DNA of 38,923 nt from Bacteroidales bacterium (lineage in GTDB: Bacteria; Bacteroidota; Bacteroidia; Bacteroidales; Paludibacteraceae). The position numbers were made by a program, and so were the translations under genes. The notes beneath the pieces are model-generated. The model did no database searches. It was not told the origin of the DNA and was given only the letters and a program-made list of their open reading frames with translations. Numbering within the stretch: the first letter of the stretch is position 1; each line of letters begins with the position of its first letter. The stretch lies in contig SUWZ01000034.1 in the NCBI GenBank assembly GCA_015061185.1, forward strand, positions 1-38,923, written 5' to 3'. This document shows positions 17,510 through 27,037 of this stretch, in pieces.

Positions 17510-19810
17510 TTAAAAGGGGTATCCTACAGCAAAATGCAGAGCAAAATCATCCCAAAAATTGAGATGAGAAAAGGTCCATCTACCCTCGCCTGCCGGATCA
17601 TAGAGTTTCATTCCGGCATCCAATCGCAAGACTACAAATTTGAAATTAGGACGAATGCCTACACCCCACGAAAATGCAATCTCCTTGTAAAAGCTATTCC
17701 ACCGAAATGCACCTCCGGGTTGATTGGGATAATTTCTGATTGTCCATATATTTCCGGCATCCAAGAAAAAAGCCAATTCGATGACCGAACGTGTTCGTAA
17801 CCTATACTCTACATTCAACAATAGCTTGACCTCACCTGTTCTGTTCAAAAAATCATCGCTCTTATCCGAAAGATAACTACCCGGACCCAATGTGCGAGTA
17901 GCCCATCCGCGAACAGAGCTTGAACCACCTGCATAGAATCTTTGTTCATAGGGAATTACAACAGAATTGCCGAATGGAGAGGCAAATCCCAATGCGCCAT
18001 GAAGAACCAACGAGTTTTTTCCCACTAAAGGGAAAGAGCGAACAGCAGAGAGTGTCATTTTCAAGTATTGAGCAAAGGGTATTCCCAAAATGTTGTAAGC
18101 TCCGTCTCGCTTTGAAACACTGAAAATCCTGCAAATCAATGCCGGCAACGTTCCTGCCATCTCCACCGCACCTTGAAGAGAATAGGAGTTATCAAACCCC
18201 AAAGCATAATCGCGATGGTAAAGAAATGAATAGGAGCTTCGCGTGATAAAAAGATCTTTGTACGACTCCTTGAGAATGATATTTTCCGGCTTATTCAAAT
18301 AGTCTTGAAACCAAGAGGAGGTCCATGGTGCAGCCACATAATTGATATTGTAGAGGGTAAATATTTGAGACAATCGTTGTTTAGAGCCCTTCCAATTGTA
18401 CTTCCAGTCCCAAGTTAAAAACCGACGATGATATTCAGGTCTCTTCCGCCAATCTGCACCAAACGAAAAAAGGGTGGCAGCCCCCACTTGTTGCTTAAAC
18501 CGTTCCGGCAAACCCGGCAAAAGAAGTCGCGGAATAGTTAGCGAAACCTCCCCGCCATACTCATAATAGTTATCCTCCACCACCGAATAGGCTGCATTGG
18601 CATTGACATGTTCAAATGCCCCTTTCACCTTCAGTTTTAGCACCTCAGAGCCTCCAAAGAGGTTTTTATGCTGAAAAGAGAGATGGGTGGAGACTCCTAA
18701 ATCACCGGCGGTATTGGTGCCATCTATTCCCCACTGAAAATAGTAGATTTTGGAGGGTGCAAGAGTGACTATCGCATCCAAACGGGAAGAATCCTTCAGC
18801 AAGGGTCGAAAACGCACATTCACCCTATCAACGGCTCCCAACGAGTTGAATGAGGTGTAGGTATTATCCACAGCCCTATCGCTGTAAAGGGCTCCGGGCC
18901 GAATAAAATTGTGATAATAAAGAATAGAGGGTCTGATCAAATTTTTCCCAAAATTAATTACATTCAAACCCTTATATTGAAAGGTATCAGCCATAAAGTA
19001 TCGTTTCCGCATCAGAGTATCAAAATAGTCGTATCCATCGTAAAAATAGAGCTGACTGATATGACATTGCGTGAGCGATAAATCTCGCTCGACACCTCGA
19101 ATTTTAGTTGGAATAGAGCGATAGTGCAACCCCACGTCCACTTGCTGATTTCCAATCATTGTATCCACTAAAAAATAAAAATTCTCATCCGAGAGGTAAT
19201 AAAATCCAAAATTACGCAAAGTAGTTGTCAATTCTTTAAGCATAACATCTAAGCGTTTGGCTTCGAAAGGATCTCCGGATTCCACACCAGATAGGAAACG
19301 AAAGGTTCTCTCTTTGAAGAGCCGCCTCAAAAATTCTTGCTCCACTTCAACAGAGAAATTCCGAATAGAATATCGTTTACCGGTTACGATATAGTAGGTC
19401 ACATCCACCTTACGTCCTTTCTTAACCGGCATAGCCCAAACGGAGTTGCGGAGATACCCAAGATTGGTTAGTTCTTGCTCTAACTGCCGAACCGATTGTT
19501 CTGTCAATAGGGAGTCATAAACGACCGGAGGCGACCCTATTTTCTTTAAAATTCGATTAATGGCTCGCGATGAATCTTTGCCGGATAACGAATAGATTTT
19601 GAGCCTTAACTTGGGAATAAAAAGAAAGTTGGAATTGGGCTTCTGGCGGATAAATTCCTCCAAGGGCGAAGTGTGAATTTTTTCACCCAACACCTTCATT
19701 TCCATTTTATTCAAAAGATACTCATTCTCTTGCAGATAACGTGTGGTGCTGCATGAGAAAAGAGCGATAAAAAGGGATAAACCGATTGTATGTAAAAGAT
19801 ATTTTCTCAT
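17510..19810 (-). CDS. tamL: TamL: lipoprotein of the BamA/TamA outer-membrane family
   Basis: The 766-residue outer-membrane protein has a signal peptide ending at the lipobox FSC (Cys20). POTRA-like segments (about 30-220) follow, then a C-terminal surface-antigen beta-barrel that includes RFYAGGSSSVRGWATRTLGP, the typical barrel loop motif. It ends in Phe, as expected for a barrel recognised by BAM. TamA homologues in Bacteroidota are lipoproteins (TamL) and work with TamB in outer-membrane protein or lipid transport. It lies 12 nt after tamB in the same operon. Confidence 0.88.
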   Translation of the reverse strand: MRKYLLHTIGLSLFIALFSCSTTRYLQENEYLLNKMEMKVLGEKIHTSPLEEFIRQKPNSNFLFIPKLRLKIYSLSGKDSSRAINRILKKIGSPPVVYDSLLTEQSVRQLEQELTNLGYLRNSVWAMPVKKGRKVDVTYYIVTGKRYSIRNFSVEVEQEFLRRLFKERTFRFLSGVESGDPFEAKRLDVMLKELTTTLRNFGFYYLSDENFYFLVDTMIGNQQVDVGLHYRSIPTKIRGVERDLSLTQCHISQLYFYDGYDYFDTLMRKRYFMADTFQYKGLNVINFGKNLIRPSILYYHNFIRPGALYSDRAVDNTYTSFNSLGAVDRVNVRFRPLLKDSSRLDAIVTLAPSKIYYFQWGIDGTNTAGDLGVSTHLSFQHKNLFGGSEVLKLKVKGAFEHVNANAAYSVVEDNYYEYGGEVSLTIPRLLLPGLPERFKQQVGAATLFSFGADWRKRPEYHRRFLTWDWKYNWKGSKQRLSQIFTLYNINYVAAPWTSSWFQDYLNKPENIILKESYKDLFITRSSYSFLYHRDYALGFDNSYSLQGAVEMAGTLPALICRIFSVSKRDGAYNILGIPFAQYLKMTLSAVRSFPLVGKNSLVLHGALGFASPFGNSVVIPYEQRFYAGGSSSVRGWATRTLGPGSYLSDKSDDFLNRTGEVKLLLNVEYRLRTRSVIELAFFLDAGNIWTIRNYPNQPGGAFRWNSFYKEIAFSWGVGIRPNFKFVVLRLDAGMKLYDPAGEGRWTFSHLNFWDDFALHFAVGYPF

Positions 19811-19822
19811 AACAAAAATTGG

Positions 19823-22800
19823 TCAGGGTCGATTGGGAGACAATGGCGGACGAGAGGGAGCAGCGGTGGAATCGGACTTTACGACATCGATTGACGGTTT
19901 TGAAGAACGAAATCGGAATAAATCTCTCAACCGTTTTGCCTCTTTTACAAATAAAAAACCGATGCCCTGCGTATTGTTGGCAGTGCGGTAAAAATCGTTG
20001 TTGGTATGATTGTAGATTTTTATTCGAAACATTCCGGACTTCGTAAGCAAATATTCGGCATCAAAATTTCCCAAGAAGGAGGTTTCACCATTGTCGGCAG
20101 ACTGAGATTGGTAGCCCAAACTCGACTTTAAGAGGAGACGGTCTTTAAAAAATTTGGTAGAGACGGTTACATTCATCTCCAAATCAGAAAAATCCTCTTT
20201 AGAAGAGCTGAATCCTGCCCCCAACTGCACCTTATTTCCCAAAACATTTGCCAAAGAGTTGTTCAAGGCAGAAGAGATAGAAGAGGAAGCTAAAGAGGAG
20301 AAGGCATCACCCCTTGCTCTTCCGGATGGGTCATAAAACATTCCCACCCCTAACAAGTAGGCAAACTCTTTAATTTTTATCGCATCACTATTGATTATAC
20401 TATTCATATTTTCCACAATTTCATCGGAAGAATCGGGTAATTTCACCTCGTAAGAGAGATTCATCTTGTCCAGATTCCCTGCCGCATTCAATTCGCACCA
20501 TACCGGAACCCTTGTGGTACTCAATCCCATAGATGAAAAAGAGGGACTGAGAGTGGATAGATCAGCGGAGAGCTGATATACGGCTGTGGCATCAAACCGC
20601 AACTTCATTGGGTCGCCGATAAACTCTACAAAACTTCCTTGTTTGATCATAAAGTTTTTGGAGGGCAAGCCAGATAATTTCATCTTCACATATCCATCTT
20701 CTGCCTGAAAACGGTTATATAGAGCCAATTTACTATCGTCATAGAGCAATCGGATTCGTCCATTTCCTCTAATCATCGCCCCATCAAAAAGAGAAACATA
20801 AAAGGTGGATTTATCACTCAAATTAACCATCATATCCACCGTCCAATCAAAACTCTTATCTCTAACAGAGGGAGGAGCAGCCAAAAGAGTATCTCCTGCC
20901 GGTTCCACATACACAATTGAACGATATGTGGTTGCCTCCACCGGCATTTCCGGCAAATTGATGTAAAGGGTTGATTGATTGGAGTTGCTGAACTCTCCTG
21001 TTAAAACAGCACCCTCTTCATCTCCTACCAAACGGATATTGGTTGCATTAGCATAGAAGTGCCCCGACAAGAGATTGTGGGGTGAGCGTGCATTGTTAAA
21101 CAAAAGAAAATCATTCATATTTAGGGTTAGCTTATAATTGAATTGACGAAAAGATTGGTGCTTTATCTCGCCATTTAAAAGAAGATTCTTCCCCTTTTCA
21201 TCGAAAATTCTAAAGTTAGACAATTTCAACTTATCACCTTCCAACAAGAGAGTATCCGGCAAGAAATAGGAAGTGCCGGTGTATCGTATCCCGACATTGG
21301 CATCTCGAAAAAAGATTTTCCCCCTCAACGAGAGATCCGGGAGAGCACCTCGCACTTGCAAATTAGCCACTCCTAACCCATTGATAGCAAAAAGATAGTC
21401 TGACAAGAATGGGGTAAAAAGTTTCAACGGAATCGAGTCCAAAAGTGCGTCTAACGCTAACTCTCGAGTTGGCGGATGGTAAATCCCTCCCATCTTCATG
21501 ATTTCTCTATCTGCATTTTGTAAAACCAACTGAGTGGAAACACCTCTGTTAAAATTATCCCAAAGGGCATTCAGGGTCAGATTTCCCCAATAGAACGAGT
21601 TGTAACTCACAGAATCTGCCACGAAATTATCGGTATAAAACCTCAACTCCTTACCTAAAATGGCAGAGGCATAAATATCTCCGTTCAAAAGTGCATCGAA
21701 ATGAAGCTCATCAGGCAACCAAATCGACAAGAGATTTTTCAGTTCCAACTGCCGAAAAGAGAGTCGCAATGTATCTTGTAGAGAAGCGGAGATTGTTCCC
21801 TCTATCGAAACCAAATTTTGCAACCCTCGGTGCAACGAGAAATTGGACAATTGGAGACGATTGGCACTCCACTGCAACAGAGAATTGGAGAACCTCATAG
21901 GCTGACTATTGAGGTAGAATGAGGTGGAGTCTAACTCCATAAAAGCTGCGATTTCATCGTTATTATCTTTCATCAATGCAATATTTGTGCGAAGGGGAAG
22001 ATAGAGTTGCTGACTATCCGGACGAGCAATAAGAATGAGATTCCCGAAAATATGATTTTTGGTAGCTGCTAACCGAAAATTCCCCTCCAACGCACTCGTA
22101 TCCTCTTCCAACAAATGATAATGAAAATCGGCTTTCAAAGAGAGAGAGTCCGATTGTTGATTCAGAGAAAAATCGGGTACTTCAACCACTTTATCTTCCC
22201 ATCTCAAAGAAGGAATCGAAAGGGCTAAAAAAGAGGAATCATAAGCCAAACCTAACCTCATCTGCAACGTATCGGACAACGAACAATCCCACCCGAAGAG
22301 AGAGACAAGAGAATCAATTTGATAGAGTTGAAAGTCTGCCTGAAATTGATTCGTCAACTCTGCTGCCGGGAGGGGATTATGTTGCAAAACCGGAAGCGAC
22401 CGTTGCGCCGTCCACAACAGTTGTTCATAGAGTTGAGTAAAATCATAATTTCCATAGAGGCTCGCTTTGAGGAAGGGAGAAGTGAGTGTCAATGCTTGTT
22501 GCCCGGAATGCATTGGACGTTGTTCCAAAGCTATTTGCTCTGCAAAAAAAATTTTTTCATCACGTTTCAAAAGAAGAGAATCTATCAAAATCTCTCCATT
22601 CCATCGTCTCCAATCACTCCCTTTCCCATTCATAACAATCTCGGCATCCATCTGCCAATCTGTTGTATCGTTCAACCAATGTAACGAACGGGGAGCAAAA
22701 TTTTTGAGATCTCCTTCCAACAAAAGATGAAGGGAGTCTGACATCCAACTCAACATCTCAGCCGCAAAATTGGCCGTGAGGGCAGAATCGTCCATCGCCA

Positions 22801-24232
22801 AATGAAGCATCAAGGCTTCCTTTTCTTTGATGGAAAGGTCGATAACAACGGGAGAATAGAGATAGTTTTTGAAGGCGATTTGTTCGATTTGAGCATGCAA
22901 TTGAGCAGTTGGGAGGCGATTCCATCTCCACTCTCCCGAAAGATCACACTGCCCATCGGCAGGATGTCGGTCAGACAAACTTGCCCATTGCTGCCAACGC
23001 AGCGAGTCAAAAGAGAGCAAAAGATGAAAATGAGATTTTCGGTCAGAGAATGAGTGGGAAGATGTGCTTTCAACACTACAATTACCATCAGGAGTAGAGC
23101 ACTTCATATCCAAAATAAGTCCTTTTGCCCCTCCGGTTGCAGAGAGAGCTATAGAGGAGGGAAAGAGAGCGAATGAGGAAGGAAGAGAAACACCCCAATC
23201 AGTTAGAAGTTGCGAAAAAGAGCTATGCAACAAAATGGACGAGTTTTCGATTTGATACTCTGCCAACTGCCAATCAGAAAGGTCGGAAGAGGAGATTCGA
23301 GGTAAGGTTAAGTGGCAAAAATTTCCGTAGGAACAAGTGAAATCCTCCACCATCATAGCCGGCACATCGCCGGAAAGTTTGGCAGAGAAATGGAGAGGAG
23401 AAGTATAGTTGGTGAAATGGGTAATATATCTGCTCAACTCCGGAAGAAGTATGTCCGCCACCTCGATTTCACCGCCATAACGACCCGTTTTCAGAGCATA
23501 AAAAGCCGATGGAATGGATAGAAACGATTGAGGGAGAGCTAAATAAAACGCATCCACCATCAGCACAGAATCAGCAGTAGAGGAAAATCGGAAGGAAAGC
23601 GAATCGATTGCCAAACCGGAAGAATCCTTTGCTGACAACCTATACATCTGAGCATCAAAGTGTTGCAGATTAATAGAGCCGACTTTCAAATGGGCATTAA
23701 TAGCTGAAACACAATAATTGGCAGCCTCATAACCATCTGCACGGATTTGATGAGAAAACCGGCTCTCCCATAGGGTAGCTGCTTGGATTGTCAAATCAAA
23801 CTTCGACGGGGTTTTAGGGGAGGTTGTATCGGAGGGGAAAGCCTCAGAAAGGAAGTGATAATTGTAGAAAGAATCAGGTGACGCCTTATAGAGATTGACG
23901 TAGAGACGGGAGAGAGAAACAGAATCCAAGGTTAACCTGCCATTGCGGTAAAGTTGCGTTGGCGAAAAATCGGCATAGAGAGAATCAACGAACAGCAAGG
24001 TATCACTCCTGCCATCGCGCAGAAGCAACTGATTCAAACGGAGAGAGCCCAAAGGAGAAAGAACAATCTCCCCCACATACAACTCGGCTCCTGTTTTGCT
24101 GGTAAACCACGAAGAGAAACGATGAACCAAGAGGAGTTGAACAGGCGAGAGAAATAGAGAAGAAAGAAGCAATATTATCACGAGAAAAATAGCTCCGACA
24201 ACATACAAAAACTTTTTATTCTTTGACTTCAT
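19823..24232 (-). CDS. tamB: TamB translocation/assembly module protein
   Basis: This very large envelope protein has an N-terminal membrane anchor (FLYVVGAIFLVIILLLSSLF) and a long periplasmic body of repetitive beta-strand segments. Its C-terminal DUF490/TamB domain contains AIKIKEFAYLLGVGMF and GNKVQLGAGF, and ends with EYLLTKSGMFRIKIYNHTNND. TamB-like proteins form hydrophobic grooves bridging the inner and outer membranes and probably carry lipids. The start is set at the ATG at 24232 (MKSKNKKFLY, giving 1469 residues), because the 20 residues from the upstream ATG at 24292 precede the anchor without resembling the family. It is the first gene of the tamB-tamL operon. Confidence 0.9.
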   Translation of the reverse strand: MKSKNKKFLYVVGAIFLVIILLLSSLFLSPVQLLLVHRFSSWFTSKTGAELYVGEIVLSPLGSLRLNQLLLRDGRSDTLLFVDSLYADFSPTQLYRNGRLTLDSVSLSRLYVNLYKASPDSFYNYHFLSEAFPSDTTSPKTPSKFDLTIQAATLWESRFSHQIRADGYEAANYCVSAINAHLKVGSINLQHFDAQMYRLSAKDSSGLAIDSLSFRFSSTADSVLMVDAFYLALPQSFLSIPSAFYALKTGRYGGEIEVADILLPELSRYITHFTNYTSPLHFSAKLSGDVPAMMVEDFTCSYGNFCHLTLPRISSSDLSDWQLAEYQIENSSILLHSSFSQLLTDWGVSLPSSFALFPSSIALSATGGAKGLILDMKCSTPDGNCSVESTSSHSFSDRKSHFHLLLSFDSLRWQQWASLSDRHPADGQCDLSGEWRWNRLPTAQLHAQIEQIAFKNYLYSPVVIDLSIKEKEALMLHLAMDDSALTANFAAEMLSWMSDSLHLLLEGDLKNFAPRSLHWLNDTTDWQMDAEIVMNGKGSDWRRWNGEILIDSLLLKRDEKIFFAEQIALEQRPMHSGQQALTLTSPFLKASLYGNYDFTQLYEQLLWTAQRSLPVLQHNPLPAAELTNQFQADFQLYQIDSLVSLFGWDCSLSDTLQMRLGLAYDSSFLALSIPSLRWEDKVVEVPDFSLNQQSDSLSLKADFHYHLLEEDTSALEGNFRLAATKNHIFGNLILIARPDSQQLYLPLRTNIALMKDNNDEIAAFMELDSTSFYLNSQPMRFSNSLLQWSANRLQLSNFSLHRGLQNLVSIEGTISASLQDTLRLSFRQLELKNLLSIWLPDELHFDALLNGDIYASAILGKELRFYTDNFVADSVSYNSFYWGNLTLNALWDNFNRGVSTQLVLQNADREIMKMGGIYHPPTRELALDALLDSIPLKLFTPFLSDYLFAINGLGVANLQVRGALPDLSLRGKIFFRDANVGIRYTGTSYFLPDTLLLEGDKLKLSNFRIFDEKGKNLLLNGEIKHQSFRQFNYKLTLNMNDFLLFNNARSPHNLLSGHFYANATNIRLVGDEEGAVLTGEFSNSNQSTLYINLPEMPVEATTYRSIVYVEPAGDTLLAAPPSVRDKSFDWTVDMMVNLSDKSTFYVSLFDGAMIRGNGRIRLLYDDSKLALYNRFQAEDGYVKMKLSGLPSKNFMIKQGSFVEFIGDPMKLRFDATAVYQLSADLSTLSPSFSSMGLSTTRVPVWCELNAAGNLDKMNLSYEVKLPDSSDEIVENMNSIINSDAIKIKEFAYLLGVGMFYDPSGRARGDAFSSLASSSISSALNNSLANVLGNKVQLGAGFSSSKEDFSDLEMNVTVSTKFFKDRLLLKSSLGYQSQSADNGETSFLGNFDAEYLLTKSGMFRIKIYNHTNNDFYRTANNTQGIGFLFVKEAKRLRDLFRFRSSKPSIDVVKSDSTAAPSRPPLSPNRP

Positions 24233-24292
24233 TGAATCTGTCTTTTGGAATAAAACAATTGAAAAGTGATTTTGTCTAAAAACAGGTGGCAA

Positions 24293-24483
24293 ATTCTAAA
24301 AGAAATGATTGCACACCTGCCAATTTATCTGACGCTTTGAAGTATCGCTATTAGGTAAATAAAGAGGTTGAGAGGAATAACAATAATCGCTACGGAATCT
24401 ACTCTCTGCATTGCTATTAGGCACGAAAAGAGGTAAAACGAAATCAAAAAACGACAGAATTTCAAAAAAAACACCGAAAAAAA
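24293..24483. other. intergenic DNA between tamB and tRNA-Lys
   Basis: No gene is evident. A short imperfect direct repeat (GCTATTAGG..AAAGAGGT) occurs near 24347 and 24412, of unknown meaning. Confidence 0.4.
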
Positions 24484-24514
24484 TTTGGAAGTTAAAAAAA
24501 ATGTCGTACCTTTG
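24484..24514 (+). promoter_or_regulatory. consensus Bacteroidota promoter of tRNA-Lys
   Basis: TTTG at 24484-24487 and TACCTTTG at 24507-24514 are separated by exactly 19 nt. This is the best promoter match in the window and lies about 32 nt before the tRNA. Confidence 0.8.
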
Positions 24515-24546
24515 CATCGCTTTTGAGAAATAAAGCACTTGAGGGA

Positions 24547-24619
24547 GAGCTAGTAGCTCAGCTGGTAGAGCACATCCCTTTTAAGGATGGGGTCTTGGGT
24601 TCGAGCCCCAACTGGCTCA
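24547..24619 (+). tRNA. tRNA-Lys (anticodon UUU)
   Basis: It folds as a complete 73-nt cloverleaf. The acceptor stem is GAGCTAG/CTGGCTC with one T-G pair, followed by the D-arm GCTC..GAGC. The anticodon stem CATCC/GGATG encloses the loop CTTTTAA (anticodon TTT). The T-arm is TTGGG-TTCGAGC-CCCAA and the discriminator is A. CCA is not encoded. It is flanked by its own promoter and terminator. Confidence 0.96.
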
Positions 24620-24622
24620 CTT

Positions 24623-24656
24623 AAACGGTCGAGAAAATTCTCGACCGTTTTTCTTT
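24623..24656 (+). terminator. intrinsic terminator after tRNA-Lys
   Basis: Perfect 13-bp arms AAACGGTCGAGAA (24623-24635) and 24638-24650 with a 2-nt centre run into a T-rich tail. Confidence 0.88.
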
Positions 24657-24668
24657 TGTAATAAAAAT

Positions 24669-25300
24669 GGATCACCGTAAATTTTCGGTGGAGATGTAAA
24701 AAAAATTAGGCAAAAATAGTTTTTAGTCTAAAGAGGAAGAAAGGTATGTCGCTGACACCTCGGAATTGATTTCTAAAAGCCTTTACTTTTGCATTGAAAC
24801 TCTCGGCTGAAGCGTTTGTTGATCTGTTCTCAAAGTAATTCGCTATTGTTCCGTAGTTGTTTTGCATAGTCTGAATTACGGAGTTGAAAAACTTACAATT
24901 CAATCTTTCTACTTCATTATACCATTGGGACAATTTTGTCAAGGCTACATTTTTCTCGCATCGAGTGTTAAATATCTGTGTTAGTTTCATCGATATAGAG
25001 TATGCCTCCTCAATAGCAGGGTATTCCCTAAACAATATTTCGGCTCTGCGCTTTTGCGAGTCTGTCCACTTCGAGAAATGTTTCATTACGATATGTCGAG
25101 AGCGAGCGAGGAGCTGACGGCGAGTATCGCCATTCTCAAAAGTGTGAGGTATAAACTTCCTTCCAACTTCCTTGGCTAAAGCTATCTCCTGATTCTCTTG
25201 GTCTATAGCCTTCCAGCGGTAATCTAGGATCACCGTAAAATTTCGGTGGAGATGTAAAAAAATTAGGCAAAATAGGGATCACCGTAAAATTGGGATCCCC
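24669..25300 (-). mobile_element. remnant of an ISL3-type insertion sequence with three copies of one end
   Basis: The IS end GGATCACCGTAAATTTTCGG and following ~30 nt at 24669-24719 recur at 25227-25275, and the first ~15 nt recur once more at 25276-25290, all in the same orientation. Between the first two copies lies a truncated transposase. The arrangement suggests a copy that was cut by, or recombined with, a second copy of which only the end remains. Confidence 0.65.
24706..25233 (-). pseudogene. truncated ISL3-type DDE transposase (C-terminal part)
   Basis: About 175 residues remain of a transposase that is normally over 400. They contain YFENRSTNASAESFNAKVKA, in which the Glu matches the last catalytic residue of the DDE triad in ISL3-type enzymes. 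The two upstream Asp residues are lost. The apparent GTG start at 25233 lies inside the inserted end copy, so it is an artefact of the junction. The protein is not expected to work. Confidence 0.75.
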
Positions 25301-25471
25301 TATAAGCATAGAAGAAGGTTCATCCCATAATTCTGCAAAAAAATCACAACTTATTCCGATTCGCTTTGAACAAATTACGGGATTCCTCTGTATTAATTTC
25401 CACTTTGAACAATGAAAAATTATCACTAACTTAGTAGCTCAAATGTATAACTGTTTAAATTGATTATAATT

Positions 25472-26173
25472 ATGAATGGATGGAAAATCGAGTCGCTTAT
25501 TTTAGCGATTGGTATGGTTGTTTTAGGCTGTTTTATTAAATTCGGATTAGACAACTTTGCAGGGAAAGATCGTGTAGTTACCGTCAAAGGGCTGTCAGAA
25601 GTGGAGGTAATGGCAGACAATGTCACTTGGCCTCTTATGTACAAAAAGGTGGGGAACGACCTGAGTCAGCTCTACAACGAAATCAATAACACCAACAATC
25701 AAATTAAGGCGTTTTTATTGAAAAAAGGGATCGAAGAGTCGGAAATCAGCATTGGTGCACCGGAAATAATCGACATGGCGGCAGAGCGTTACAACAACTC
25801 CCCTGTCCCATTCCGCTACAATGTCACCAACGTCATCACCGTTACCTCTCAAAAGGTGGAATTGGTGCGCAGTTTGATTCAAGAACAGAGCGAACTCCTC
25901 AAACAGGGCATTGCCATCACCGGCGGAGACTATCGCTACAACGTGCAGTACGAATACATGAGCCTCAACGAAATTAAACCTCAAATGATTGAAGAGGCAA
26001 CCAAAAATGCTCGGGCTGCCGCAGAGAAATTTGCGAAAGACTCTGATAGCAAATTGGGCAAAATCAAACGGGCCAACCAAGGACAATTCAGCATCGGAAA
26101 TCGCGATGAAAACACCCCTTACATCAAAAGAATACGCGTGGTAACCACCATCGACTACTCTTTGGAAGATTAA
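25472..26173 (+). CDS. SIMPL-domain (DUF541) protein
   Basis: This 233-residue protein has a single N-terminal membrane segment (LILAIGMVVLGCFIKFGL), followed by the SIMPL domain with DRVVTVKGLSEVEVMADNVTWPL. Domain members (for example the periplasmic protein OMP28/BP26 of Brucella) assemble into oligomers, and their function is not settled. The upstream TTG at 25460 is possible but the ATG at 25472 is preferred. The anchor may be a non-cleaved signal. It lies directly after the IS remnant and 42 nt before the flavin-reductase-like gene. Confidence 0.8.
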   Translation: MNGWKIESLILAIGMVVLGCFIKFGLDNFAGKDRVVTVKGLSEVEVMADNVTWPLMYKKVGNDLSQLYNEINNTNNQIKAFLLKKGIEESEISIGAPEIIDMAAERYNNSPVPFRYNVTNVITVTSQKVELVRSLIQEQSELLKQGIAITGGDYRYNVQYEYMSLNEIKPQMIEEATKNARAAAEKFAKDSDSKLGKIKRANQGQFSIGNRDENTPYIKRIRVVTTIDYSLED

Positions 26174-26215
26174 TTATACCTCGTTAGATTTTACTTCAAA
26201 TTTTAATTATTGAAC

Positions 26216-26785
26216 ATGAAAAGTTTTGGACAAAAATCGTGGATGCTTCCACAACCGGTTCTGATTATCGGGACTTACAACAATGATGGAACACCTAATG
26301 CCATGAATGCTGCTTGGGGCGGACAATGGGATGCTAAAGAGATTGTAATCTCCATGGGTGCACATGCCACTACCGAGAATTTGAATAATTGTGCCGATTT
26401 CACCGTAGCTTTTGCCACCAAAGAGACAATGGTGGCAGCAGACTATGTAGGTATCGTCAGTGCAAAAGATCAACCAAAAAAAATCGAAAAAACAGGATGG
26501 AACGTGGAGAAATCCACCAATGTTAATGCGCCTGTTTTCACCAACTTCCCCATGACATTAGAGTGCCGCTTGGTGAGAAAAATAGATGAGAGTGCCGAAG
26601 GGTACTACATCGTGGCAGAAATCGTCAACATCTTGGTGAATGAGAATTTCTTGGCAGAAGATGGCAAACCCGACGTAGAGAAAATGCAATTGATCACCTA
26701 CGACCCTATTCACCACGGATACATACAATTGGGCGAACGTGTGGGGAATGCATTTGCCGATGGAAAACTTTTGATAAAAAGGTAA
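26216..26785 (+). CDS. flavin reductase-like FMN-binding split-barrel protein
   Basis: This 190-residue cytoplasmic protein has the flavin-reductase-like pattern. PVLIIGTYNNDGTPNAMNAA near the N-terminus is followed by VISMGAHATTENL, and a C-terminal segment contains YDPIHHGYIQLGE. Such proteins bind FMN or FAD and reduce flavins or quinone-like substrates; the true substrate is unknown. The ATG at 26216 (MKSFGQKSW) is chosen over a TTG at 26210. It is followed by a short hairpin and then a repeat element. Confidence 0.88.
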   Translation: MKSFGQKSWMLPQPVLIIGTYNNDGTPNAMNAAWGGQWDAKEIVISMGAHATTENLNNCADFTVAFATKETMVAADYVGIVSAKDQPKKIEKTGWNVEKSTNVNAPVFTNFPMTLECRLVRKIDESAEGYYIVAEIVNILVNENFLAEDGKPDVEKMQLITYDPIHHGYIQLGERVGNAFADGKLLIKR

Positions 26786-26787
26786 AA

Positions 26788-26807
26788 TCAGGCATACACT
26801 TGCCTGA
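26788..26807 (+). terminator. short hairpin after the flavin-reductase-like gene
   Basis: Arms TCAGGCA/TGCCTGA (26788-26794, 26801-26807) lie 2 nt past the stop codon. No T-run follows, so this is at best a weak terminator. Confidence 0.35.
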
Positions 26808-26812
26808 ATATA

Positions 26813-27007
26813 AGAAGCTGTTTAAATTTTATTGAAAAAGAATACTTTAGAGTTTCACTCTCTTATTTTCGGCATCTTTGAGATTCTTTTTAACCTATTT
26901 TTATTCTCCTTTTTTGATAATAGTCCACTATTTTCTGCAAAAGAAGACTAAAAATAGATTTAAAAATCTCTCTCAAATATGCTCGAAATAAAATTTAAAC
27001 AACTTCT
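26813..27007 (-). repeat. ~190-bp MITE-like repeat, copy in - orientation
   Basis: This is the inverted counterpart of 14632-14822, with the same ~21-bp inverted ends and a nearly identical interior. It differs in a 15-25-nt patch near its left end, where it is closer to the copy at 10329-10506. No open frame and no clear target duplication are seen. It sits in the gap before a small lipoprotein gene whose promoter box begins 30 nt after it. Confidence 0.75.
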
Positions 27008-27037
27008 AAAAACAACTTTTTTTAAAAATAGAATGAT

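Noticed and set aside
22319-23521. Multiple + strand open frames of 60-120 codons inside tamB
   Set aside because: They overlap the long, well-supported tamB frame on the other strand, have no promoters and show no family motifs.
24547-25300. Genomic island attached at tRNA-Lys
   Set aside because: I found no integrase gene and no repeated tRNA 3' end downstream. The only mobile DNA nearby is the IS remnant.
25294-25426. Minus-strand open stretch upstream of the SIMPL gene, with natural-looking pieces in two frames
   Set aside because: No start signal, no recognisable family, and its upstream part would run through the IS ends. It may be a decayed gene, but the evidence is too thin to annotate.
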